In this document: piece after piece, positions 1 to 9,525 of the stretch
Layout: each line of letters begins with the position of its first letter
Position numbering within the stretch: position 1 is the stretch's first letter
Source: Kutzneria buriramensis
GTDB taxonomy: Bacteria > Actinomycetota > Actinomycetes > Mycobacteriales > Pseudonocardiaceae
Assembly: GCF_003387475.1 (NCBI RefSeq)
Contig: NZ_QUNO01000008.1
Coordinates: 186,001 to 250,000, forward strand
Length of the DNA stretch: 64,000 nucleotides
Reading direction: 5' to 3'
Program-made: the position numbers and the translations under genes
Notes under the pieces: model-generated
What the model was told of the DNA's origin: nothing
Databases searched by the model: none
Seen by the model: the letters and a program-made list of their open reading frames with translations, nothing else

Positions 1-1
1 C

Positions 2-427
2 ATGGGCCCGCAGGCCCTGCGGGTCACCGGTGAGCTCGCCGACGGCACGCTGCCGCTGCTCGCCGGGCCGAAGGTGCTGGCCGAGCACATCGTGCCGCCG
101 CTGGAGCGCGCCGCCGCCGGGCGACCCGCGCCCCGAGTCGTCGCGATGATCAACGCCGCCGTCACCGCCGACGTCGACGCGACGCGGGAACGCGCCGCCA
201 AGCAGATCGCCTTCCTGGACCAGTTCCCTTCCTACCAAAGGGTTCTGCGGCTCGGTGGCTTCACCAGCGGAGTCGAGCTCGCCGCCATCGGCGATGAAAG
301 GCTTGTCGCGGCTGCGATCCGCGAGCACTTCGACGCCGGTGCGACGGAAGTCGTGGTGTCCAGCGCCTTCGCCGCGGCCGAGGACCAGGAGCGCACCTGG
401 CGTCTCCTCGGCGAACTGGGGGCCTAG
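2..427 (+). CDS. LLM-class F420-dependent oxidoreductase, C-terminal part
   Basis: This is the C-terminal 141 codons of a luciferase-like (bacterial luciferase/F420-dependent) oxidoreductase; the 5' part lies outside the window and the ATG at base 2 is probably internal. The visible part has the typical tail of the TIM-barrel family: GELADGTLPLL near the start (substrate/cofactor end of the barrel), a helical insert, then DERLVAAAIREHFDAGATEVVV and a closing helix with a TWRLLGELG end. Such enzymes move hydride between coenzyme F420 (or FMN) and small substrates in the cytoplasm; the substrate cannot be told. It is followed 64 nt later by a secreted hydrolase on the same strand. Family call good, function open. 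Confidence 0.72.
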   Translation: MGPQALRVTGELADGTLPLLAGPKVLAEHIVPPLERAAAGRPAPRVVAMINAAVTADVDATRERAAKQIAFLDQFPSYQRVLRLGGFTSGVELAAIGDERLVAAAIREHFDAGATEVVVSSAFAAAEDQERTWRLLGELGA

Positions 428-491
428 CCCCACCCCGACCGGGGTTCTGGGGCCAATGCCTTCGCCGTCCGATCCGGCCAGGCTGAAACCC

Positions 492-2033
492 ATGTCCCGT
501 AACGCTAAACGTGTCCTGGCGGCGGTGACGGCCGCCGCGTTGGCGGCCGTCATGATCCCGACCGACGCACAGGCGACGCGGCAACACCTGACCTGGCAAG
601 CGTGTCCGGCCGACACCCCGGTGCCGGCCGGCGCGCTGCCGCTCGCCGACTACCAGTGCGCGGACCTGACCGTGCCCATGTCCTACCCGGATCCCGACGG
701 AGCGCAGATCCAGATGGCTGTCGGGCGCTTGCCGGCCGCCGACCAGGCCCACAAGATCGGCACGATCTTCTACAACCCCGGCGGCCCGGGCAATCCCGGG
801 CGGATCCCGCCCGTGCTGACGGCCGCGCTGCACCAGCGGTTCGACCTCGTCGGCTTCGACCCGCGCGGGGTGGGGGCGAGCACGCCCCTGCACTGCTTCG
901 CCTCGCCCGACCAGCTGGCCGTGCTGCAACGGGTCGCCGGCCAGTTCCCGACCACCCCGGACCAGGCCCAACGGCAGATCGCCGACGCGCTGACCATCGA
1001 CCAGTGGTGTGGGCAGAACGCCGGACCGCTGATCAACCACATGTCCACGGCGAACGTCGCCCGGGACCTCGACCGGCTGCGGGCCGCCGTCGGCGAATCG
1101 ACGCTGTCGTACTACGGCCTGTCGTACGGCACGGTGCTGGGGGAGACGTACGCCAACCTGTTCCCGGACCGGGTGCGGGCCGTCGTGCTCGACGCCGTCG
1201 ACGATCCGGTGAACTGGTTCACCGGCTACCACCCGGCCGACGCGAACGTGCCGTTCAGCGTGCGGCTCGCCGCCGACCTCGGCACCGAGCAGGCGCTGCA
1301 CTCCTTCCTCACGGCCTGTGCCGCCGACGCGCGCTGCGCCTTCCGGGAGCCCGGCGGCGACCTGTCCGCCAAGTTCGACCGTGTGCTGGACCGGCTCGCC
1401 GCCGGGCCCGTGACGATCACCGACCCCGACAACGGGCAGCCCGTCACGATTCGCTACCAGGACGCCATCGTGCGGACCATCGAGTACCTGACCGACGCCG
1501 ACAACTCCCCGGTGCTCGCACGCTTCCTGCAAGCGCTGGGCACCTCCGATGCCGTTGCCGTGCAAGCGGAATCCACGCCGATCACGACCCCCGCCGACAA
1601 CCTCCTCGCCGGCGGCGCGACCCAGTGCGCCGATGCCACCAACCCGTCCGATCCGTCGGTGTGGCCGCGCTACGCCGCCGCGACGGATCTCCGCGCGCGG
1701 GGCTTCGGGCCGTTCTTCACCTACCTGTCGCTGCCCTGCGTGCGGTTCCCGTCCGAGGATGCCGACCGCTACGCCGGCCCGTGGGACCGCCACACCGCGC
1801 ACACCGTGCTGCTGGTCGGCAACAGGCAGGGCGATCCCGAGACCCCGTACGACGGCGCGCAGCGCACCGCCAGGGATCTCGGGAACGCCCGGCTGCTGAC
1901 GCTCGACTCGTTCGGGCACGGCTCGCTCGGTCACAGCCAGTGCATCGACGACGCCGTGAACGCCTACTTCTTCCGGGTGCACCTGCCCGCTGTCGGAACG
2001 GTGTGCGCACCCGACCACTCGCCGTTCGGGTAA
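492..2033 (+). CDS. Secreted alpha/beta hydrolase, tripeptidyl aminopeptidase type
   Basis: 513-aa exported serine hydrolase of the alpha/beta-hydrolase fold with a TAP-like C-terminal domain, the group that includes Streptomyces tripeptidyl aminopeptidases (SlpD/SlpE). The ATG at 492 begins a signal peptide (MSRNAKRVLAAV..., cleavage likely after about residue 28, ...TDAQA). The oxyanion loop GGPG is at residues 97-100, GFDPRGVG at 121-128, and the nucleophile elbow GLSYG puts the catalytic Ser at 211. The C-terminal FGHGSLGH segment should hold the catalytic His. Paired cysteines fit extracellular folding. It probably trims peptides outside the cell. The open frame extends upstream to 255, but the signal peptide fixes the start at 492. 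Confidence 0.85.
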   Translation: MSRNAKRVLAAVTAAALAAVMIPTDAQATRQHLTWQACPADTPVPAGALPLADYQCADLTVPMSYPDPDGAQIQMAVGRLPAADQAHKIGTIFYNPGGPGNPGRIPPVLTAALHQRFDLVGFDPRGVGASTPLHCFASPDQLAVLQRVAGQFPTTPDQAQRQIADALTIDQWCGQNAGPLINHMSTANVARDLDRLRAAVGESTLSYYGLSYGTVLGETYANLFPDRVRAVVLDAVDDPVNWFTGYHPADANVPFSVRLAADLGTEQALHSFLTACAADARCAFREPGGDLSAKFDRVLDRLAAGPVTITDPDNGQPVTIRYQDAIVRTIEYLTDADNSPVLARFLQALGTSDAVAVQAESTPITTPADNLLAGGATQCADATNPSDPSVWPRYAAATDLRARGFGPFFTYLSLPCVRFPSEDADRYAGPWDRHTAHTVLLVGNRQGDPETPYDGAQRTARDLGNARLLTLDSFGHGSLGHSQCIDDAVNAYFFRVHLPAVGTVCAPDHSPFG

Positions 2034-2104
2034 TCGGGCGAGGGTTTCCGGTATCCCGACTCCAGGTGATTGCCTCGGCGTTGCGGCGGTGCGAAAGTCA
2101 CGTC

Positions 2105-3622
<1,518 letters not shown>

Positions 3623-3665
3623 AAACCGTTCAGTGGTCGGTGGTCGTTTACGGTAGGAACGGCGG

Positions 3666-4067
3666 ATGGCCACCCACCGCGTCGCCCCCGCACTGTTCCC
3701 GCCGCCCAGCTACTCCCACAGCGTCGTCGTCGAGGCGGGGGAGCGCCTCGTCTTCACCGCCGGCGGCGTGCCGCTCGACCCGGCCGGCAACCTCGTCGGG
3801 CCCGGCGACCGCGTCCGTCAGGCCGAGCAGGTGCTGACCAACCTGTCCGAGCAGCTCCGCCAGGCCGGCACCGACCTCGAGCACGTCGTCAACACCACCG
3901 TGTACGTGGTTGCCGAGCAGACCTCGGATCTCAGCACCGTTTGGGAGGTCGTCACGGCGTCCGGGCTGACGGTCGGGCCGCACAGCTCGACGCTGCTGGG
4001 CGTGAGCTTCCTCGGCTACACCGGACAGCTGGTGGAGATCACCGCAGTGGCGGTGATTCCCTCCTAG
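3666..4067 (+). CDS. Rid-family (YjgF/YER057c/UK114) protein
   Basis: 133-aa cytoplasmic protein of the Rid family, small trimeric chorismate-mutase-like proteins. The segment RQAEQVLTNLSEQLRQAG and the end VEITAVAVIPS are typical. RidA itself hydrolyses reactive enamines/imines and uses an arginine shortly before the final IEIEAIA-like strand; here that region reads PHSSTLLGVSFLGYTG with no arginine, so this is probably a Rid subfamily without classical imine deaminase activity. The next gene is convergent and overlaps its stop by four bases. A possible -10 TAGGAA (3654-3659) lies six bases before the ATG. Confidence 0.8.
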   Translation: MATHRVAPALFPPPSYSHSVVVEAGERLVFTAGGVPLDPAGNLVGPGDRVRQAEQVLTNLSEQLRQAGTDLEHVVNTTVYVVAEQTSDLSTVWEVVTASGLTVGPHSSTLLGVSFLGYTGQLVEITAVAVIPS

Positions 4068-4828
4068 AAGGACGCCTTCGTCGGCAGCTGGTCGAGCGTG
4101 ATGCCGAAGACAGCGCGGTAGGTGGCCAGCGCCTCGGCGTCGGTCAGCTCGCGCTCGACCCGGTGATTGCCGTCGGTGCGGATCAGCTTGCTGCCGGACA
4201 AGGTGACGCGGCCGGTCGGCGTCGGCAGCGAGCAGGTCAGCTTGCGGGTGAAGGGCGAGTCCGGTGATGTCTGGTGATACCAACAGGTCGGTCCGAAGTC
4301 GCTGAGGCGGCGCGGGGTCGGCTCCAAGCGGTACTGGGCCCTGCCGTCGCACCACACGTCGAGCACGCCCAGGTCGCCCTCGACGATCTTGAACTCGCCG
4401 TCCGGGTCGTGCTGCGGGCCCCGCTCGGTCAGGCTCACCGGGAATCGGCTGAAGCGGCCGAAGCCGACGTCGACCAGCCACGGCTCCTCCAGCTCGACCC
4501 GCAACGCCAGGTGGTCGGCCGGCGGTCCGGGCTCCCCGTCCGCGGAGAACACCTGTGCCGACAGCAGTTCCACCCGGTAGCCGAGCGCGGTGAGCAACGC
4601 GGCGAACGCGCCGTTGAGCTCGTAGCAGATGCCGCCCCGACGCCGCCGAACCACCTTGTCCACCAAGGCTTCCGACTCCAGCCGGATCGGCTCCCGCAGA
4701 TGGACGCTCAGGTTCTCGAACGGAACCGCCGCCAGATGCCGACGTTGGAGGTCACGCAGGCCGTCGATGGTGGTGGCAGCCGGCCGGGTGGCGCCGATTC
4801 GGGAGAGATAGCCGTCGACATCGATCAC
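4064..4828 (-). CDS. nat: Arylamine N-acetyltransferase
   Basis: 254-aa NAT-family enzyme that transfers acetyl from acetyl-CoA to arylamines, hydrazines or related aromatic amines; some actinobacterial members act as amide synthases in antibiotic pathways. The catalytic triad is visible: Cys68 in RGGICYELNGAF, His106 in ADHLALRV and Asp120 in LVDVGFG. VPFENLSVH (35-43) is the usual N-terminal motif. Length is slightly shorter than the 260-280 aa norm. The start is GTG at 4828, with TAGCGT seven bases upstream and no Shine-Dalgarno sequence, so a leaderless mRNA is predicted. The stop overlaps the stop of the convergent Rid gene by four bases. Confidence 0.92.
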   Translation of the reverse strand: MIDVDGYLSRIGATRPAATTIDGLRDLQRRHLAAVPFENLSVHLREPIRLESEALVDKVVRRRRGGICYELNGAFAALLTALGYRVELLSAQVFSADGEPGPPADHLALRVELEEPWLVDVGFGRFSRFPVSLTERGPQHDPDGEFKIVEGDLGVLDVWCDGRAQYRLEPTPRRLSDFGPTCWYHQTSPDSPFTRKLTCSLPTPTGRVTLSGSKLIRTDGNHRVERELTDAEALATYRAVFGITLDQLPTKASF

Positions 4829-4835
4829 GGCCCGG

Positions 4836-4841
4836 ACGCTA
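4836..4841 (-). promoter_or_regulatory. Predicted -10 hexamer of nat (leaderless)
   Basis: TAGCGT on the minus strand ends seven bases before the GTG start of the arylamine N-acetyltransferase, which would put the transcription start at or next to the start codon. No Shine-Dalgarno sequence is present. Confidence 0.5.
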
Positions 4842-4862
4842 GGCCCTCGACCGTGCTGGAGG

Positions 4863-5483
4863 TCAAGCGGCGTACGGAGTGGTGGCGGTGGCGATCTCCG
4901 CCAGTTCGGCGGCGGCCAGTTCGGGGGTGGTGCGGCGCATGCCGGCGTCGAGGCAGCGGCGCACCACGGACGGTTGCTCCCGCCACAGCCGCATGCCCCG
5001 GCGCAGCAGCAGCGGCAGCGGCTTGCGGGCCTCGGCGACGTCCCGGACGAGCCGGCGGACGAAGGTGGCGGCGGCGGACGGTGCGAGCACGAGGGCGTCG
5101 GCCAGCACGCCGGCGTCGCGGCAGCCGGCGACGAGCCGGTCGGCGAACAGGCCCTCGGCGAAGAACAGCGGCGAGTCGCCGAGCTCGACGCGGCGGCAGC
5201 CGACCCGGCGGTCCTCGCCGAGCACGTAGACGGGCGCGGCGACCTCGCCGGTGGTGGCCAACTCGACCACGGCGGCCAGCGCGTCGGCGGCGTTCCAGGC
5301 GTTGTCGTCGTCCCAGTCGACCCGGCCGGCGGCGTCGCGGGGCAGCAGCGGATCGGTGCCCTCGCGGTAGAAGTCGTCCAGTCGCAGCACCGGCCAGCCC
5401 AGGCGGGCGGCGAGGGTGGACTTGCCGGAACCCGAGGGCCCGGCCAGCAGCACGACGCGCGGATGAACGGAAGCTGACGGCAC
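4863..5483 (-). CDS. Uridine kinase-like P-loop kinase
   Basis: 206-aa P-loop NTPase resembling uridine kinase/phosphoribulokinase-type proteins. The Walker A loop GPSGSGKS is at residues 15-22, followed by LRLDDFYREG (substrate/acceptor region, typical of uridine kinase DDFY motifs) and VDWDDDNAWN. Later FFAEGLFAD matches the LIVEGIFA-like Walker B strand, and RRLVRDVAEARKP is lid-like. It probably phosphorylates a nucleoside or similar small molecule, but the substrate is not certain. GTG 5483 is chosen because GATACT/TACTCG lies 6-8 bases before it; GTG 5501 (six codons more) is possible. It is divergent from rarA, with only 45 bp between starts. Confidence 0.75.
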   Translation of the reverse strand: MPSASVHPRVVLLAGPSGSGKSTLAARLGWPVLRLDDFYREGTDPLLPRDAAGRVDWDDDNAWNAADALAAVVELATTGEVAAPVYVLGEDRRVGCRRVELGDSPLFFAEGLFADRLVAGCRDAGVLADALVLAPSAAATFVRRLVRDVAEARKPLPLLLRRGMRLWREQPSVVRRCLDAGMRRTTPELAAAELAEIATATTPYAA

Positions 5484-5515
5484 GGGTAACGAGTATCTCA
5501 CACGCGCGCGCGTTG

Positions 5516-5521
5516 TAACGT
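5516..5521 (+). promoter_or_regulatory. Predicted -10 hexamer of rarA (leaderless)
   Basis: TAACGT stands seven bases before the ATG of rarA and there is no Shine-Dalgarno sequence, so the mRNA is probably leaderless. The short divergent spacer means promoters for rarA and the kinase gene overlap. Confidence 0.5.
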
Positions 5522-5528
5522 CGAACCT

Positions 5529-6884
5529 ATGAGCGACGGTTTGTACGACGGCGGGCTGTTCGGCGCCGACGTCGAGGAGCGGAGCAAGGCGCAGCTGGCG
5601 GCCAACGCGCCGCTGGCGGTGCGGATGCGCCCGCGGTCGCTGGACGAGGTCGTGGGCCAGGGGCACCTGCTCGGCCCGGGCGCGCCGCTGCGCCGCCTGG
5701 TGGAGGGCGCCGCGCCGGCCTCGGTGATGCTGTACGGCCCGCCGGGCACCGGCAAGACCACCCTGGCGACGCTGGTGTCGCAGGCGACCGGCCGCCGGTT
5801 CGTCGCGCTGTCGGCGCTGTCGGCGGGCGTGAAGGAAGTCCGCGAGGTGATCAACGACGCGCGCCGGCGGCTGGGCCGCAGCGGCGAGGCGACGGTGCTG
5901 TTCATCGACGAGGTGCACCGCTTCTCCAAGACGCAGCAGGACGCCCTGCTGGGCGCGGTGGAGGACCGGATCGTGCTGCTGGTCGCGGCGACCACGGAGA
6001 ACCCGTTCTTCTCGGTGGTCTCGCCGCTGTTGTCCCGATCCCTTGTGCTGCAACTGAAATCCCTCACGGACGAGGACGTGCGGGAGGTCGTCCGCCGGGC
6101 CGTGACGGACGAGCGCGGCCTGAACGGCTCGCCGACGCTGTCGCCGGAGGCGGAGGAGCATCTGGTCCGGCTGGCCGGCGGCGACGCCCGGCGGGCGCTG
6201 ACCGCGTTGGAGGCGGCGGCCGAGTCGGCGGCGTCGACCGGCGCGGAGGTGATCGACCTGGCCACGCTGGAGGCGACGGTCGACAAGGCGGCGGTGCGCT
6301 ACGACCGTGACGGCGACCAGCACTACGACGTGATCAGCGCGTTCATCAAGTCCATCCGCGGCTCCGATGTGGACGCGACGCTGCACTATCTGGCCCGGAT
6401 GATCGAGGCGGGGGAGGACCCGCGGTTCATCGCCCGCCGGCTCGTCGTGCACGCCAGCGAGGACGTCGGCATGGCCGACCCGACGGCGATCCAGGTGTGC
6501 GTGGCGGCGGCGCAGGCCGTGCAGCTGATCGGCATGCCGGAGGCGCGGATCAACCTGGCCCAGGCGGCGATCCACCTCGCCACCGCCCCCAAGTCCAACT
6601 CCACCATCGTCGCCATCGACTCGGCGCTGGCGGACGTGCGCAAGGGCGCCGCCGGCACGGTGCCGGCGCACCTGCGGGACGGCCACTACGCGGGCGCGAA
6701 GAAGCTCGGCAACGCCCAGGGCTACCGGTATCCGCACGACGTGCCGGAGGGCGTCGTGACGCAGCAGTACCCGCCCGACGACCTGATCGGCCGGGACTAC
6801 TACACCCCCACCACCCGCGGCAACGAACGCGCCCTCTCCGAACGCGTCCCCAAGCTCCGCAAGCTAATCCGCGGCCAGGAGTGA
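5529..6884 (+). CDS. rarA: Replication-associated recombination protein A (RarA/MgsA)
   Basis: 451-aa AAA+ ATPase of the RarA/WRNIP1 clamp-loader-like family, acting at stalled replication forks. Walker A GPPGTGKT is at residues 70-77 and Walker B FIDE at 125-128 ([17 protein letters not shown]). [16 protein letters not shown] near residues 34-49 is the family N-terminal signature, and [11 protein letters not shown] is the sensor 1 region. The C-terminal half with [21 protein letters not shown]-type helices and [10 protein letters not shown] is the tetramerisation domain. Upstream of alaS is its usual actinobacterial neighbourhood, although here 7 kb of accessory genes separates the two. Downstream lie two copies of a dispersed repeat. 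Confidence 0.95.
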   Translation: MSDGLYDGGLFGADVEERSKAQLAANAPLAVRMRPRSLDEVVGQGHLLGPGAPLRRLVEGAAPASVMLYGPPGTGKTTLATLVSQATGRRFVALSALSAGVKEVREVINDARRRLGRSGEATVLFIDEVHRFSKTQQDALLGAVEDRIVLLVAATTENPFFSVVSPLLSRSLVLQLKSLTDEDVREVVRRAVTDERGLNGSPTLSPEAEEHLVRLAGGDARRALTALEAAAESAASTGAEVIDLATLEATVDKAAVRYDRDGDQHYDVISAFIKSIRGSDVDATLHYLARMIEAGEDPRFIARRLVVHASEDVGMADPTAIQVCVAAAQAVQLIGMPEARINLAQAAIHLATAPKSNSTIVAIDSALADVRKGAAGTVPAHLRDGHYAGAKKLGNAQGYRYPHDVPEGVVTQQYPPDDLIGRDYYTPTTRGNERALSERVPKLRKLIRGQE

Positions 6885-6933
6885 ACCCCGGCGAGTCGCG
6901 CTCACAGACACACCGAATGTAGGTTTCGTGCAG
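6885..6933 (+). repeat. 48-nt dispersed repeat, copy A
   Basis: Unit starting right after the rarA stop: CCCCGGCGAGTCGCGCTC, then ACAGACACACCGAATGTAGG and TTTCGTGCAG. The same unit occurs at 6940-7054 (inverted, two units), 19541-19590, 31551-31647 (two units) and 56110-56158. Read in one frame it encodes a PGESRSQTHRM-stop tail. Confidence 0.75.
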
Positions 6934-6939
6934 AACTGC

Positions 6940-7054
6940 GACTCGGAGCCCGCTTCTGCCCCACAGCGCATTGCGGTGTGACGCCGGGCGGGACTCGCGG
7001 GGGTCTGCCTGAGACTTACATTCGAGGTGCCTGAGAGCGCGACTCGCGGGGGTC
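6940..7054 (-). repeat. 48-nt dispersed repeat, copies B1 and B2 (inverted)
   Basis: On the minus strand two units follow in tandem: B1 (about 7000-7054) CCCCCGCGAGTCGCGCTCTC with AGGCACCTCGAATGTAAG, and B2 (about 6945-6995) CCCGCGAGTCCCGCCCGGCG with TCACACCGCAATG. B1 overlaps the 3' end of the EI24 gene and supplies its last 12 codons and stop. Together with copy A this makes an inverted pair between two convergent genes. Confidence 0.7.
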
Positions 7055-7786
7055 GGCCTGCTCGGTGAGGAGTCTGTGGGCAAGGAGGGTGCCGCCGGCG
7101 GTTGCCGCCGGCATGACGATGATGGCCAGCAACGGCACCAAGCACAGGAGATACGCCGGGAGGGCGAAGCCGAAGGCGAGGGCTCGGCGCTGTCCGAGCA
7201 GGTGCCGGCGGGCCTCCAGCGGTAAGCCCCGCCGCGCGAAGGGCACGACGGCGAGCTCCAGCCCGAACAGCCACGCGTTGACGCAGATGCCGATCACCGG
7301 GCCGGCGGTCTCGCCGAAGACCGGCACCAGGTCGATCAGGAAAAGCGGGATCGCCAGCAGCGCGGAGGCCCCGACGACCTTGGCGTTGTCCAGGGTGTCG
7401 GTCCACCACGAGTTGTCGGCCTCGGCCGGCACGCCGCCGACCTGGTTCTCGACCCGGCGGGCGATCGACTCGTAGAACGGAGCGCCGATGGCCAGCGTGG
7501 CGGCCGCGAACACCAGCAGCCCCAGGAAGACCAGCCCGACCACCAGGGCGACCTCGATGAGGTCCCGGAACAGCTCGCGGTAGGTGGCGTCCCAGCCGTC
7601 GGCGAACGGCGTCGCCCACGTGACCAGGTCAGGCGCGACGATGCCGAGGGTGATCGCCAGCGCCAGCAGCAGCCCGCCGGCGACCACCGCCGGCAGCGCG
7701 CCGAGCAGCAGGAGCCGGGGCGTCCGGAACACGATCCCGAAGCCCCGCAGCAGCAGGCCGATGCCCGCGAAGAAGTCCCTGATCAT
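7016..7786 (-). CDS. EI24-domain (CysZ-like) integral membrane protein
   Basis: 256-aa membrane protein with the EI24/CysZ family pattern: MIRDFFAGIGLLLRGFGIVF at the start, then hydrophobic segments at about 22-45, 75-100, 140-165, 170-190 and 205-230. CysZ imports sulfate, but most actinobacterial EI24 proteins are uncharacterised, so transport is only a possibility. The ATG at 7786 fits the family N-terminus; the open frame upstream is not family-like. Odd feature: the last 12 residues (DPRESRSQAPRM) and the stop come from a dispersed 48-nt repeat, so the natural C-terminus has been replaced or extended. It is convergent with rarA and divergent from the phosphatase gene. Confidence 0.8.
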   Translation of the reverse strand: MIRDFFAGIGLLLRGFGIVFRTPRLLLLGALPAVVAGGLLLALAITLGIVAPDLVTWATPFADGWDATYRELFRDLIEVALVVGLVFLGLLVFAAATLAIGAPFYESIARRVENQVGGVPAEADNSWWTDTLDNAKVVGASALLAIPLFLIDLVPVFGETAGPVIGICVNAWLFGLELAVVPFARRGLPLEARRHLLGQRRALAFGFALPAYLLCLVPLLAIIVMPAATAGGTLLAHRLLTEQADPRESRSQAPRM

Positions 7787-7808
7787 GAGATCGGAAGGAT
7801 AGCCGTTC

Positions 7809-7859
7809 GCGACAAAGGGGAAACCTGTCCGAATTGCCCCTGTTCGTTCACTTTGTCGC
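7809..7859. promoter_or_regulatory. Nine-base inverted repeat in divergent promoter region
   Basis: GCGACAAAG (7809-7817) and CTTTGTCGC (7851-7859) are exact inverted arms 33 nt apart, in the 111-bp gap between the divergent EI24 and phosphatase genes. GGGG next to the left arm and CCCC inside the loop add symmetry. It could be an operator pair or a cruciform; no regulator is suggested by the sequence. Confidence 0.35.
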
Positions 7860-7897
7860 CTCCTGTTGTACATGTGCGTTACCAAGCATGAGCGCCC

Positions 7898-9481
7898 ATG
7901 GAGATCCCCAGAACCGGAGTGCCGGAGGCGCTGGCGAACCGCCTTTCCATGGCCGAGCAGCAGGACTACCTTCGCAGCCGCCGCAGCGTGCTGCGCGGTG
8001 GCCTGCTGGTCGGCGCCGCCGTCGCGGCCGGCCCGACCTTCCTGCCCGGCATCGCCTACGCCGCGGGCGACAGCGTCACGCCGACCGCGCGCCACCTGGC
8101 GTTCGGCCGCAACCCGCGCACCGAGATGCGGGTCGGCTGGCAGGTGCCGGCCCCGGTGCGCAAGCCGTTCGTGCGCGTCGGCACCGACCCGAAGCACCTG
8201 TCGCAGCGCATTCCCGCCGAGGTCAGGGCGCTGCACTCCGAGGTTCCCGGCGTGATCGCGCCGTACGACCAGTACTACCTGCACGCGGAGCTGTGCGGGC
8301 TGCGTCCCGGCCAGAGCTACTACTACACCGTCGGCCACGAGGGTTACGAGGGCGGCGCGCTGTCCACCTTCCGCACCGCCCCGGCGCGCTGGCTGCCGAC
8401 CCGCCCGTTCACCTTCACCGCGTTCGGCGACCAGGGCGTCAGCACGGACGCGCTGGCGGAGAACGGCGTTGTGGCGCAACAGAACCCGGTGTTCCACCTG
8501 CTCGGCGGCGACATCGCCTACGCCGACCCGAACGGCGCCGGCAACCCCATCGCCAGCAAGCCGGACGCCACGCACGACACCTTCGACCCGAAGGTCTGGG
8601 ACGCCTACCTGACGCAGATCGAGCCGGTCGCGTCGAAGGTGCCGTGGATGGTCGCCACCGGCAACCACGACATGGAAGCCCTGTACGGAGATCACGGCTA
8701 CGGCGGCCAGACCGCGCGCTGGGACTTTCCCGGCAACGGCCCGGCCTCCTGCCCGACCACGTACTCCTTCATCTACGGCAACGTCGGCGTGATCTCCTTG
8801 GACGCCAACGACGTCTCGCACGAGATCCCGCACAACCTGGGCTACAGCCAGGGCAGCCAGACCGCCTGGCTCAAGCGCCGCCTGGCCTTCCTGCGATCCC
8901 AGCCGGACGTGGACTTCGTCGTGGTCTTCTTCCACCACTGCGCGTACTCCACGACGAAGAACCACGCCTCAGAGGGCGGCGTCCGCGAGCAGTGGGTGCC
9001 GCTGTTCGACCGGTACAAGGTCGACCTGGTGATCAACGGCCACAACCACGTCTACGAGCGCAGCGACGCACTCCGGGGCGGCAGGGTCGGCACCGAGGTG
9101 CCGATCGGCGGGACCGTTCGGCCCGAGCGCGACGGCACCGTCTACGCGACCTGCGGGTCTGCCGGCCGCAGCCTGTACGCCTTCCCGGCGCCGGACAGCT
9201 ACGCCGGCCACGAGGTGTCGCAGCGCGAAGTCCCCTCGTACTACTGGACGGCCGGCGGCCAGAAGGTCACCGAGACCGTCACCTGGTCCCGGGTCCGCTA
9301 CACCGGCTACGCCTTCATCGCCCTGGACGTCAAGCCGGGCTTCTTCGGCGGCAGGTCGACGATCACCGTGCGCTGCGTGACCAACCACGGCCAGGAGATC
9401 GACCGCTTCGTGATCGAGCGCGACACCGGCCTGCGCGCCGGGCTCGGGCTCGACCTCGGCGGCGACATCGGGGACCTGTAG
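7898..9481 (+). CDS. Tat-exported purple acid phosphatase-like metallophosphoesterase
   Basis: 527-aa exported phosphoesterase. Residues 27-34 read SRRSVLRG, a twin-arginine motif, followed by a hydrophobic stretch and an AYAAG cleavage region near residue 55. A fibronectin-like N-terminal domain (about 65-160, ending in GQSYYYTVG) precedes the catalytic metallophosphoesterase domain with FGDQG (about 176), GGDIAYAD (about 203), GNHD (about 255), FFHH (about 345) and GHNHVYER (about 380), the metal ligands of purple acid phosphatases. It probably releases phosphate from organic phosphates outside the cell. The first ATG (7898) is weakly supported; ATG 7949 (MAEQQDYLRSRR) is a reasonable alternative start. 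No PHO box was recognised. Confidence 0.9.
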   Translation: MEIPRTGVPEALANRLSMAEQQDYLRSRRSVLRGGLLVGAAVAAGPTFLPGIAYAAGDSVTPTARHLAFGRNPRTEMRVGWQVPAPVRKPFVRVGTDPKHLSQRIPAEVRALHSEVPGVIAPYDQYYLHAELCGLRPGQSYYYTVGHEGYEGGALSTFRTAPARWLPTRPFTFTAFGDQGVSTDALAENGVVAQQNPVFHLLGGDIAYADPNGAGNPIASKPDATHDTFDPKVWDAYLTQIEPVASKVPWMVATGNHDMEALYGDHGYGGQTARWDFPGNGPASCPTTYSFIYGNVGVISLDANDVSHEIPHNLGYSQGSQTAWLKRRLAFLRSQPDVDFVVVFFHHCAYSTTKNHASEGGVREQWVPLFDRYKVDLVINGHNHVYERSDALRGGRVGTEVPIGGTVRPERDGTVYATCGSAGRSLYAFPAPDSYAGHEVSQREVPSYYWTAGGQKVTETVTWSRVRYTGYAFIALDVKPGFFGGRSTITVRCVTNHGQEIDRFVIERDTGLRAGLGLDLGGDIGDL

Positions 9482-9513
9482 CGAAAACGACGACGGTCGT
9501 CCCGCCGCGAGAC

Positions 9514-9519
9514 TAGCGT
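9514..9519 (+). promoter_or_regulatory. Predicted -10 hexamer of the S41 peptidase gene (leaderless)
   Basis: TAGCGT lies six bases before the ATG at 9526 with no Shine-Dalgarno sequence between, so a leaderless transcript is predicted. Confidence 0.5.
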
Positions 9520-9525
9520 GGCGGG

